Below, piece by piece: positions 10,258 to 20,000 of a stretch of DNA of 32,202 nucleotides. The notes below the pieces were generated by a model that searched no databases, had not been told where the DNA came from, and saw only the letters and a list, made by a program, of their open reading frames with translations. The stretch is from Letharia columbiana (taxonomy: Eukaryota > Ascomycota > Lecanoromycetes > Lecanorales > Parmeliaceae). The stretch lies in assembly GCF_014066305.1 (NCBI RefSeq), contig NW_023501182.1, forward strand, positions 1 to 32,202. Direction: 5' to 3'. The position numbers and the translations under genes were made by a program. Position 1 is the first letter of the stretch. Every line of letters begins with the position of its first letter.

Positions 10258-11195
10258 ATGCATACCTTTCGGGAGTCGTCACGTGCAGCTGTACACGTTG
10301 TGTGGTTTTCCTTTGTCAACCTAATAGAGGCTACATGCTACTATCCTGATAAATCGGTCGCTACGGGCTATCAACCATGCAACGCATCTGTCGCCGAGGG
10401 GGTTTACAGTGCATGCTGCGCTGAAGGGGACGGCTGTTCAACAACCGGCTACTGTTTCGGTGGCTCTGGGTTTGCCTACCGCGGTGGTTGCACCGATGTG
10501 AATTGGGCGTCAGAATCATGTTGTCCCTCGTGTAGATCTGGTACTCAATTCTCGCTCTCCAGAGCAACATCACCTGCGCTGACACAACGGTAGATTCTAT
10601 ACATAGCTTCAGCAACCTGTATCCCTGCCCTGTTAATAGTGGCTCTTATACGGACACTTGGTGCTGTGGAGCGGTGGAAGGCAGCTCGCAGGCTGCGGCT
10701 GGCTGTTGCGATACCTCTGACTTCACCATGAATGCCCCTGGCATCGGAAGCTTTTTCGGAGTAGCCCAGGTAAGCAATGCGTCGACTGCAACTTCATCCA
10801 CTCCAGCTGCCTCCACATCAGCCACCGCATTCACCTCCTCGAAACCTGCAACGGCTTCGAAATCGGCAAGCTCATCGACCACTTCATCTTCTAAGCCTGC
10901 ATCGTCATCTAATCGATCAGCGGCAATCGGAGCGGGAGTCGGCGTACCACTAGGCGTACTACTGCTTTCATGTTTGGCCTTACTGCTCTATCGGGAACGT
11001 AAGCAGCGGCTTCGCGCGCAGAAAGTGACTGATGATATCTATGCTGCTATGAAAGTGAGAGAGGCAAAGGGAATATACCAAGGCTACGAGATGAGCATTC
11101 AGGCGAGGCGTCAGGAGCTCGGCTCTAATCAGAAGCAACTTGGAGAGTTGGATACACGTTCAGACAATGTGTATGAAGCGGACGGGCAGCCGTAA
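10258..11195 (+). CDS. Secreted-type Cys-rich ectodomain plus single transmembrane segment, one frameshift
   Basis: A signal-like N-terminus (MHTFRESSRAAVHVVWFSFV, ending about IEA) leads into TCYYPDKSVATGYQPCN and a domain with many cysteines (ACCAEGDGC, GYCFGGSG, YRGGCTD, ESCCPSC). A second block, NLYPCPVNSG…DTWCCGA…GCCDTSDF, follows in the -1 frame, so one base appears missing between 10530 and 10562. A Ser/Thr/Ala-rich stalk comes next, then a membrane helix (AIGAGVGVPLGVLLLSCLAL), a basic stop-transfer stretch (YRERKQRLRAQK) and a cytoplasmic tail of about 60 residues. This is the common architecture of fungal wall- or surface-sensor-like proteins, but no function is assigned. The ATG at 10258 is chosen because it gives the hydrophobic leader; earlier in-frame starts would bury it. 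Confidence 0.65.
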
Positions 11196-11356
11196 TATGT
11201 TGGCTATCAGTCTGCGCGGGGCCTACGACACCATCCCTGCAATGTAAGAAAGAGATCTGAGGCGGTAATTCAAAAACCATTCATTCATTCACAAAGAAAA
11301 GGGCTAAACAGCTATTTGTTGCCTCAATCCGCAAGTGCCGAAACGTGAACCACCCG

Positions 11357-11782
11357 TCATCCCCGAAGGTCAGCAACTCGATCCCACCGACCCATACCAT
11401 GCGTTTCTCTCAACTCCACCAACTCTTCCTCCATCGCCTCCCGGAACCCCTTCAACGCCTCCCTCAGCCTCGCTCGCTCGAATATCGACGCGACATAAAT
11501 AAAAGGACGATTTCTCTCGACCCACAAACCGTGGTTGATCTCTGCGATATTTGATTCTAGTTCCGTGGTAATTTGGTCCAGCTCTCGGACTATGTTCGCT
11601 TCGATGCGAGAGGCGCAGCGCACGCAGAGGGTGGGGGCGGCGTTGATTGTGGTTGTATGGAGAACGGAGACGGTGCCGTCACAGCGATTTCGCGTGTGAG
11701 AATAGGACTTGCAATGCTGGAGGGGGTGGACTTTTTGCTGGTGGCCACATGAGGTGGAGACTTGAAGATTACTCTGACACAT
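11357..11782 (-). CDS. Conserved-looking hypothetical protein, Cys/His-rich N-terminus, 141 aa
   Basis: The frame is open further upstream to 11929, but the ATG at 11782 gives the more convincing start: MCQSNLQVSTSCGHQQKVHP. The N-terminal half has spaced Cys and His residues (CGHQ, LQHC, RCDG, LCVRC) that could bind zinc. The C-terminal half is charged and probably helical (RIEANIVRELDQITTELESN, ARLREALKGFREAMEEELVE). No catalytic motif and no membrane segment. Small proteins of this layout are common in filamentous ascomycetes, but I cannot name a family. It converges with the Cys-rich membrane gene on the left. The coding interval is intact. Confidence 0.55.
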   Translation of the reverse strand: MCQSNLQVSTSCGHQQKVHPLQHCKSYSHTRNRCDGTVSVLHTTTINAAPTLCVRCASRIEANIVRELDQITTELESNIAEINHGLWVERNRPFIYVASIFERARLREALKGFREAMEEELVELRETHGMGRWDRVADLRG

Positions 11783-11920
11783 TGTGGTTGCGGTCTTTTC
11801 TTCCTGAAGCTGAGTGTTTTCGGTGAAGCAACCGAGATGAGAGAAGTCGCTCTGAGGGTGGAACACCGTCACTAATATGCTGAAAGTCGGAAGATGCAAA
11901 CAGGGATTGCACTCAAGATT

Positions 11921-11960
11921 CAATGTCATTCAATGTCATTCAATGTCATTCAATGTCATC
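11921..11960. repeat. Four tandem copies of a 10-bp unit
   Basis: The unit CAATGTCATT is repeated four times head to tail; only the last base of the fourth copy differs. It lies upstream of the minus-strand gene ending at 11357, about 140 bp beyond its start codon. Confidence 0.95.
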
Positions 11961-12597
11961 GCCTCTCGACGTACAAGGGATAAGGGAAGTGAAAAGCCTG
12001 TCACACTCGACTGCCACTGTACCATCTCCAAGTCTAGCTTTCGCTTTCCTTTGAGTGGCAAGCAACAAAGGTAGGTCTCTTTGTCGATTTGGCTGCAATT
12101 GTTCCTTCTTTGTGACGCGGGGAAATGAGATTGTGGCAAAGAAATGACAATTCTATCTATCCCTTTGTGAGGTGGCCAAAGGATTCTCGTGGCAAGGAGA
12201 ATGCCATCTTCCTCTACATGACATGTTTCACAAGGGAGATCAATTCGTCCATGACAGATCATCACTCCTCCCCACTTTGCTGTTCGAACCCCTTGAATGT
12301 TTGATGTCTATGTTTCTGCTATTCCTTCAGTGTTGCGTGCCTCTCTCTTATTACCCTATCTTTGCCTTTGTGGAGACCTTGTCATGGCGTGATATGAGCT
12401 CTCCAATGTGCTCTTCGTGTACACTACAATCCGACACGTAGAGTCCAGGGACTCGCACAATGATCAATGATACGAGCGCGTCGATCTCCCGCCTAGGATC
12501 AAAGTTGCCTCTGAGGTTTGCAATGTCTCTTGATTGTGACCATTGACGGACTGGCAGCGTCAAGCAGGATCTTCAAGCTATATTGTACAAGCTGAAA
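11961..12597. other. Intergenic region without a supported gene
   Basis: Short frames exist on both strands (for example 12172–12441 plus) but are rich in Cys, Phe and Leu without a recognisable pattern. Confidence 0.35.
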
Positions 12598-12753
12598 ATG
12601 TTTGGTTGCTCAATCTCTGGCAGAGGGGGTGCACAGGTAGAGAACAGATTATGGAACCGTGATTCCGACCTGGATATCGTTCCCGAAGTATTCTGTCCCA
12701 TGGTCGAGAGCGACGTTTCTAATCCACCCGGTTCGAGATTCTCTGACGCTTAG
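12598..12753 (+). CDS. Possible small ORF, 51 aa, with readable sequence beyond its stop
   Basis: ATG 12598 opens a 51-residue frame (MFGCSISGRGGAQV, then LWNRDSDLDIVPEVFCPMVE) that ends in TAG at 12751–12753. The same frame continues for about 20 further protein-like codons (NVDQSFKTTEYVQNPSAE) before a TGA. In another frame, ATG 12813 gives a Ser-run followed by YTRHWHCCPPC. Together these could be pieces of one small decayed or spliced gene. No family recognised; chance is quite possible. Confidence 0.25.
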   Translation: MFGCSISGRGGAQVENRLWNRDSDLDIVPEVFCPMVESDVSNPPGSRFSDA

Positions 12754-13071
12754 CGAAACGTCGACCAATCTTTCAAAACGACTGAATATGTGCAAAACCC
12801 TTCAGCAGAGAGATGAGCCAAGAGTTAGGTTCGTCATCTTCAAGCTCATACTCGTACACGAGACATTGGCACTGCTGTCCTCCATGCTTCCGCCCTAACC
12901 GGATGTTATGCGTAGCGGAAGATTTCCGCCGCCTGGTCGCGAGGCGACCACCACTTGATTTTACTATCTACTCGTACCTTGGACTGCTACCTAAGAGTTC
13001 AGCCCTAACAGATCTGTCATCGATTATTCCAGCAAAGACACTACGCACTATTGGCCCAATCTTCGGCCGAG

Positions 13072-14967
13072 ATGGCATCACAAGGGTTTTTCAAGTACAC
13101 ACAGTTACAACCATTGTTGAACATGACTAGAGTGGTCAATATACTACCAGGAGATCATTCATCGCCGATTCAGTGCGAAGTAAGGGCGATAAATCTTGAT
13201 AAGCCTCCGCCATATTGTGCACTGTCGTACGTCTGGGGCAAACACTCAAAAAGCTACAAAATATTCATAGACCAAACAGAGATGGGTGTTACGCAAAGTC
13301 TGTATGAAGCCCTGCAACATTTGCGCTCACATGAGGAGACTCGCACATTTTGGATTGACGCTATATGCATTAACCAGCTAGACATTGCGGAGAAGAGCGC
13401 CCAAGTCCGAAAAATGCAGCAGATATATGGGCGGTCCATAGGAGTCCTGATTTGGCTTGGGCCCGAAGGAGATGGAAGCGCCTCAGCGCTAGCGCTAGCA
13501 TCCACAATCTCAGCATACTGGTCAGATCAGGGGCTCAATCTCAGTGATGTTGAGTCGGAGTTTCGGAGTAAGAGTCCAGCTGATCTGTCAACTCTTTTGG
13601 ATGAGTGCAACTCCAAATTTGATACTACACCTGTAGAAGCGTTCAGATCCCTGATTACTCGGGATTGGTTCGAACGGGTATGGACGGTTCAAGAGGCGGC
13701 GGCACCCGTCAAAACGAAGACTATCCAGTGTGGAGACTCTAAGATCGATTGGTGGAGTTTTATTGCTGCGGCCAAATTTCTTTCTCATGCCATTCAAAGA
13801 CCGGATCTGAAAGTGTATTTCCCAAACACTGGTGCTCTCGGCACGACCTCTATGCGCGGGCTCTTCAATTTGGATCATCTTCAAAGATTGATTGGGGGTG
13901 GGAAGTATCAAGCAGATCTCCTAGGAACGCTTGCCAATTATCGACACTACAAGGCTACAGACCCAAGGGACAAGGTATATGCATTGCTGGGTTTAGTCAC
14001 CGAAGCCTTGACGGATATCTTGGTTTGCGATTACGTTCTAGATCTCCCGACTGTTTACCTCAAAGTGGCTGAACATTGCGTATTGCATCGAGGTTCTCTT
14101 GAATGTTTGGGCTATTGCAATCCTTCCTCGCGGGACCTTGACTTACCGTCGTGGGTCCCGAACTGGCGCGATCCTAGCGTTAGACATCCTTTCGCCTATC
14201 TTTCAAAGCACAGACCAAGTATCTGCGCTTCAGATCCCGCAGCGAAAAGGATTTACTCCTCTAGTGCTGATGTTACGTCTCAGAAACGTCATCTATCCTT
14301 CTCAAAACTTCAAAAACCGAAGCTCGTTACTGAAGGATTCTGCATAGGCAAGGCTGTGGCCACCGGTCTTCCATACTACCAAGATGCACATCGCGACTCC
14401 GAGAGCGACGTCATAAGGGGATGGGAGCCGGAGAACCTCCAAGGTGTTTACGAACCAACTTGCGAGACAATTCTTGAGGCTTTCAGCCGTACCATCGTGG
14501 CCGACGTTGCCAAGAAAGGACCTCTGAGGGAGCGAGGCTACAGTGTTAATTGGAGTTTCTGGCGTTCTATAAAAGACTACACAGAGCAACCCGCATCACC
14601 CCAGCGGCGACTTGAATGGGGCTCTCTTCTTTTCGCAACAGTTGGTAGGAGTTTTGTCTTGTCAGAAAACGGCTACATGTGCTTGGCTCCGGGGGAAACT
14701 CGGCCTGGCGATGAGATTTGTCTCCTCCTTGGAGGCCACGTTTTCTACATTCTCCGCCCAGTCGGCGAAAGCTGGTCTTTTGTCGGCGAGTGCTATGTTC
14801 ATGGGTTCATGGATGGCGAAGCGATGAGTCTCCTTGTGAATGAAACTTTGGAGCTTCAGGAATTTACGATCGTTCAGATGAGCTACAATCCACCTGCAAC
14901 ACTTGTCTACCGTACAACCTCTGGTTTTTGCAGAATGTTTGCTAAAATTGTAAAACGAGCGAATTGA
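13072..14967 (+). CDS. HET-domain (heterokaryon incompatibility) protein, 631 aa, intact
   Basis: HET domains are found in fungal proteins that trigger incompatibility or programmed cell death when unlike strains fuse; the specific partner cannot be told from this sequence. The three hallmark blocks are present: YCALSYVWG (residues about 48–56), FWIDAICINQ (about 93–102) with the following QVRKMQQIYG and VLIWLG, and RDWFERVWTVQE (about 197–208). A DPRDKVYALLGL segment, usual after the HET domain, lies near residue 300. The C-terminal half has no second recognisable domain such as NACHT, WD or ankyrin repeats. The frame is open from 13051, but that codon is TTG; the first ATG is 13072. There is no intron and no damage, in contrast to several genes to the left. 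It sits about 1 kb from the transposon block. Confidence 0.9.
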   Translation: MASQGFFKYTQLQPLLNMTRVVNILPGDHSSPIQCEVRAINLDKPPPYCALSYVWGKHSKSYKIFIDQTEMGVTQSLYEALQHLRSHEETRTFWIDAICINQLDIAEKSAQVRKMQQIYGRSIGVLIWLGPEGDGSASALALASTISAYWSDQGLNLSDVESEFRSKSPADLSTLLDECNSKFDTTPVEAFRSLITRDWFERVWTVQEAAAPVKTKTIQCGDSKIDWWSFIAAAKFLSHAIQRPDLKVYFPNTGALGTTSMRGLFNLDHLQRLIGGGKYQADLLGTLANYRHYKATDPRDKVYALLGLVTEALTDILVCDYVLDLPTVYLKVAEHCVLHRGSLECLGYCNPSSRDLDLPSWVPNWRDPSVRHPFAYLSKHRPSICASDPAAKRIYSSSADVTSQKRHLSFSKLQKPKLVTEGFCIGKAVATGLPYYQDAHRDSESDVIRGWEPENLQGVYEPTCETILEAFSRTIVADVAKKGPLRERGYSVNWSFWRSIKDYTEQPASPQRRLEWGSLLFATVGRSFVLSENGYMCLAPGETRPGDEICLLLGGHVFYILRPVGESWSFVGECYVHGFMDGEAMSLLVNETLELQEFTIVQMSYNPPATLVYRTTSGFCRMFAKIVKRAN

Positions 14968-15715
14968 TCACAGCGTTGGGGATCCTTAGCACAGATTGGT
15001 GCCATCAGCATCACCCATAACTGTCGCAGTTTCTTCAGTCTGCCTATCCATCACCCCCTGGATCTAATCTCGTTCGCATTTTTCGACTCCGCAACGCAAC
15101 AGTCTTAGAGACCATGGATGCTGTCCATAGTCTTCAATCATTACAGCGCTACGCTCACAGTATCTCTCAGCCATCATGGCATTTCTCTGCGACTTAGCCA
15201 ACGGAGGTCCGAGCGACAAAGCTTCCAAATTCCAGGATAAGGTGTCGAGGAATGCCGTTGATTATAGTCAGCCTCAAGCGGGCAAGGATCTGACCAGCGG
15301 CATCCAATTGAAGGTGAAGAGGAACAGCGGTAAATCAATGGTCCCCGGCGGCGCAACTTCACTGTTCGTCGCACTGCCTGAATGTTGGAACCAGCCTTTG
15401 TTGAATTGTATGTGCCTCGTTTGTTGCAGCGGTAGTTCCACCATCGGGTAGGTTATATGTCTGGTGTAGTATGTATGTACTTTGTGAAGTTTCAGGACCG
15501 TGCTGAATCAGAGTGAGCGGGATAGAATCAAACATCTCCACTTGTCTCCAATCCTGTGTCTCAGGTTTGCATTCATCTGTTATTCATGGGCCAAATTATC
15601 GGAATTTATTGACCGTTTGACTTTGGCAGGCTTTACAAGGCTCCAGTCCAGTTCTATGTTGTGTACTCGGGTAGTAAGACATGTCCTGTGCTTTTGCAAA
15701 TTGCAATGATGATAC
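14968..15715. other. Region between the HET gene and the repeat block
   Basis: An ATG at 15176 gives a 91-codon frame (MAFLCDLANGGPSDKASKFQ at its start) with no recognisable family and no supporting splice sites. I leave it as a weak hypothetical and see nothing else. Confidence 0.3.
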
Positions 15716-15890
15716 AGAAAATAAGAAGCATCGCAACACCATTGTACCAGCGCCATTAGGAATCGAACCTAATACGAACTCAATATCTCCGCCAAACAAA
15801 TACCTCCAACAACAGATACTAGACTAGAAAATAAGAAGCACCGCAACACCATTGTACCAGCGCCATTAGGAATCGAACCTAATACGAACT
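15716..15890. repeat. Direct duplication of a 65-bp segment
   Basis: The 65 bp at 15716–15780 recur at 15826–15890 with a single C/T difference, offset 110 bp. Each copy contains the tRNA T-arm-like sequence noted in the adjacent entry. The sequence between the copies (15781–15825) is only loosely similar to what follows the second copy. Confidence 0.9.
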
Positions 15891-15945
15891 AAATACCCCC
15901 AACAGAAGCGGGACGGGTTTTGCTAACCGTTACGACTAGACCAAA
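15846..15945 (-). ncRNA. tRNA-like sequence with A-box and B-box resemblance, probably a remnant
   Basis: On the minus strand, TTAGGTTCGATTCCTAA forms a perfect 5-bp T-stem with the canonical TTCGATT loop (an internal Pol III B box). Further 5' on that strand, TGGTCTAGTCGTAACGG resembles a D-arm/A box. However, the 3' acceptor strand (TGGCGCT) has no matching 5' strand, and the D-stem does not pair, so this is not a complete tRNA gene. It may be a degraded tRNA or the head of a tRNA-derived SINE. The T-arm half is duplicated at 15756–15773. Confidence 0.35.
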
Positions 15946-16024
15946 AGGTGATCACTAGTAGTCCGTCACTAAACAGTAACTTATACTAGTTGTAGGCTTG
16001 AAAGCGTATGACCGCTTCCCTACA

Positions 16025-17013
16025 AGTCGGAAGGTGCTTCCTGCGGGGTCGTTCTTTCTAGCTTTATTTATGAATTGCAAATTAAATAAGAATGCTTGGC
16101 AAAGCTGATTCAGCTCCGCCTCCGACTTTTTGTTAGCGTCATTCATAAAAGATTGTAGAGAACGTACTTGCCACTCTTGCAATAGCTACTGTCGTCTGCT
16201 ACCTCAGTTAGACATTCGTGATATCGAAGCTAGTGGGTATACACGCTTTTTCTGGTGTTTTACCTCTAACTTAGGCGTGTAATAGCCACATCGCCAGCCC
16301 TTAAGATTACTCCGGACGCGATGCCACCATTTAGAAAGGATCCCTCTGTACGCCAGCATACCCAACTCTTACTCGAATCCCATTGGCGATCTAAAGCCGT
16401 AGCTGCGGATGCCTGTTCCAGTGTATCGACAGCGTATCGATAAGAGCGAAAGCATGTAATCGATGTTAGTAGCTGTGATAGATTTGCGGTGGAGCATTTC
16501 AAGTAGAGCACTGCAGGCTACGGCGAAATTGAGGCATTTAAACGAGATTTGGAGTATTTGACTATGGAGATAATAGAGTAATTACAATGAAATACTACGT
16601 AATATTAATTAAAATCCTTCACCTTCTCTATAACCTTCTCTCTAACCTAATCGTTCCAGAGCATAAGCATACTAATAAATCTCTCTCCATCTTGGCCGTC
16701 TGACGAGAATTGACGATATTTCGAGGCATTGCAACATTACCGTATTCGTGTTTAGGCTATACAGAAGCTTCAAAAATATAAAGTGGGCTGATACAAGAGT
16801 GGCAAGTACGTTCTCTACAATTTTCTATGAATGGCGCTAACAAAAAGTCGGAGGCGGAGCTGAATCAGCTTTGCCAAGCATTCTTATTTAATTTGCAATT
16901 CATAAATATAGTATAGTTTGCTTGGCTAGATCCTTAGGGAATCCTCGGAATCCTGCCTCCATAGAATCTACATCCTCTTCTACCCACACGAGCCGTGGTT
17001 ATTCTTATTCTTT
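16025..17013 (+). repeat. Left direct terminal repeat of the gypsy element, split by an insertion
   Basis: 16025–16066 plus 16907–17013 together form 149 bp that match 24178–24327. I count seven substitutions, all transitions, and one single-base indel. The repeat has ordinary base composition, unlike the AT-rich interior. Directly inside the right end, TGGAGGTTCTTACCC starts with TGG as a primer-binding site would. The 5 bp outside the two repeats are CTACA (16020–16024) and CCACA (24328–24332), a possible target-site duplication with one transition. The ends are not TG…CA, so calling this a true LTR is an inference. Confidence 0.6.
16067..16906. mobile_element. 840-bp element with 113-bp terminal inverted repeats, nested in the left repeat
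   Basis: 16067–16179 is the reverse complement of 16794–16906, matching at 110 of 113 positions by eye; the three differences are transitions. The outer ends read TTTATGAATTGC…GCAATTCATAAA. Removing 16067–16906 restores precisely the uninterrupted sequence seen in the right repeat at 24211–24230 (GCTTTA joined to TATAGTATAG). Boundaries can be slid by one base to give an AT target duplication. The 614-bp core contains only an unrecognised 81-codon minus-strand frame (16266–16511) and no visible transposase, so this is best read as a non-autonomous DNA transposon or MITE-like element. Its superfamily is undetermined. Confidence 0.85.
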
Positions 17014-20000
17014 GGAGGTTCTTACCCGGATCTTTTTGTGGCCCTAAAGTAGAATCTTCTTTATTATCATTCTTGCGTGTTTTTAGAATCTTTATTTAGT
17101 CTACCCGGCTGTAATCTATCGTTATTCATTTTTTTTCCACTAAATCCCTCACTGAAAATCTCACTACGAAAGTACTTTCTTAAGTCATTCAGTCTAGAAA
17201 GCCTCTTATATCTATTAAACTATTTCTTAAGACTTAAAAAGTCTTTAGTAAGTATCTTAAGAAGTTGTTATCACCTAACTTAATTCTCTAGTTATTATTA
17301 TTACTTATTAAAACTCTCTTATTATTACGAAAGCAAGTAAGTTATAATACTATTATTCTAGCGAGTATTAAAAATCTCCTCGAGGAATTAACTTATTACT
17401 ATCGTCTTAACGTCTTAAACTTCTCGAGAATTCCTCTTAATAATAGTTCTACGAATTTTATAGTCTCGTTATTAGAATCTTATCGAAGCACGCCTTCTTT
17501 AGATTAGTCTAAAGCTCTTATATAGTTTAATACTCTTTCTAATAATACTATAAAAGCAATTATATCTTATTCTATATTTACTATATATAATAACTTCTCT
17601 AAGATTATTAGTATATTAGTATTAAAGTAACTTTAAAAGTTTAACTTCGATATAAAGAATTACTAAGATAAAAAAGATCGTTTTCTCTTAATTAAGTATC
17701 TAAGATATCTTAATATACTTCTTATCAACGATACTTTCGAGTAATTAGAAAATTATTTAAAAGCTATTCGACTTTTTATCGAAGTAGAGAATATTAATTT
17801 CTAATAAATAATTTAGTAGTTTCGAGCTATATTCTATAAGAAGTTTCTTTTAAAAGCTATAAAAGTAAGTATAATCTCGTTTAATATCGAGATTATAGAC
17901 CTATATTAACATCTTAAAAAATTTCTTACTTTCTACTTTAAGCGTATTATTAATTTAATATAAAGAGTTAAAATTAAAAATAAACTCGCTATTACTCTTA
18001 ATACTATCTTTAATCTTCTTAAATCTACTATACTCGATATTATTCTTTATATCTTTATTAGAGAATTAAATAATTAAGAGATTTAAAAAAAAGTAATAAG
18101 AGGTATAATATCTTCTAATAGATCTCTATATATAATCTATAATCTCGCGAAAGAAGTATAACGTATTAACGTCGAAATTTAGAAGCTTTTAGATAAAGAA
18201 TTAAGATTTAATTAACTATAGTTCTATAAATCTCTTATGAAATAAAATTTACCGAAGTAGTAGATAGCTTTCTTACTTACTTCTTATTAAGCTATTAAAG
18301 CTCTAAGGCCCTTACATTATTAGTCTTAATTCTTTTATATAGATTCACTAAAGTAGCTATTAGAGGCTTTCGCGAGATCTTAATATTTTATATAATTCTA
18401 ACTTTTAGAGTATTATTATTCTTTATATAAAGTTCTAGCTTCTACTTTAACTTTAATTTTAGCTTAAAATCTTAATAAAGAAAACGCTAATAAAAGCGAA
18501 CCTTCGAATTTTATAGCTAATAATCGCTTCTATAACTATTAATTTATTCTAAAAGATATACTTAAGCGTAATACTTCGAAAAACTCTTATATTAATAATA
18601 TAATCTATTAGTCTTATAAAAAAGATAATTAGCTATATATTAAGTATAGTATTAAAAATTATATCTCTTCTTATTATAAGAATACTTTACTATCTATTTA
18701 GAAATAGTTATATCTAAAAATATTTATTTTCGAGAATAATTTATAATTAAACTTTACTTTCGTTAAATTCGAAGAGTTTAATAAATCTTCTAGATTCTAT
18801 AAGACTACTTCTTCGCCGAAGCCTTTTATAACTTCTTCTTCTTCTTCTTCTTTAGCTAGATCGAGTTAAGTAATATCTTTAAGCTTTATAAATTCTTATA
18901 TTTCTTCTTATTCTAATTTAGTGTAGTTCGAAGTAATAGAGCTAAATTAATCTTATTTCGCTAATATAAAAACCGCCGAAGCTTTTCTCGATAAAGAATT
19001 AGAATTTAATAAATAAACTTATATAGAAGAAGTATTAATACTAGTATTAGTATCAATATTAATATCTTAATAATAATAAGAAAAGTAATCTAAGAAGTCT
19101 TAATTAATACTTATTTAACTATAGTAATTTATATTATAATAGTTTTAGATATCTAGTATTAATAGAAGTAGTCTAATATTAATCTAAATTCTAATACTTC
19201 TTTCTACTTATTATAAGTTTTTATCTAAATAGATTTATAGTAGTCTTCGATAACTATAGATTAAAGATCTTCTTTCTAAAACTAGTTATATCTATTTTAG
19301 ATTATTTTAAAAGAAAAGCGTCTTAAATATAAAGATAAAAAGCGAGTTAATAAGAAAGTAGAATCTTAATCTTTAATAGATCTATTTAATAGATTAGAAT
19401 ATAATTCTTCTATATTAATTTAATATATATTTAAAAATATTAAAATTAATATAAGTATAATAAATCTTATAGTATAATTATCTACTATATATAAAAAGTT
19501 AAAGCGCCTTTATACTCGAGTTTCTAAGAAATAAACTTTAAAGCCTATTACAAATACTATATAAGCACCTTTAATTAACTTTTAATCTACTTTTATTTAA
19601 TAAATTTTATAGATATCTATATTACCTTTAAGATATTCGTAAGCCTATTAATCTATATCGATATTTTCTTCTATATTAGCACCTTAAGTATCTATATCTT
19701 AGCCTTCTTAGTAAACTTTAGAGAACTCTACTACGTTAGTATTCATATTTTAAATTAATATTTCTACTATAAAAGCTAAGAAGCATATATACTTTCTAAA
19801 CTCTCTTATAAATATAAATAAAGCATTTTATATTCTTATTATTATAAGAAAATAGAATAAATTCGACGTTAGTCTCGAGAAATCTTATACTTAGATAAAT
19901 TAAGATTTCGATATAAATATAATATCTTCTAGACTAATACGCCTTCTAGGCCTATATCTTTATCTACTTTCAAAAATTAAATTTAAAAGTCTTTTTATAT

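Noticed and set aside
10541..10562. A 22-nt intron GT…AG explaining the frame change in the Cys-rich gene
   Set aside because: It is too short for a spliceosomal intron, and removing it does not give the required phase.
15700..15960. A functional tRNA gene
   Set aside because: T-arm and A-box resemblance exist, but the acceptor strands do not pair and no sound anticodon arm could be drawn.
15955..16182. 75-codon minus frame covering the left repeat and TIR
   Set aside because: It runs through the junction of the nested insertion, so it cannot be an ancestral gene.
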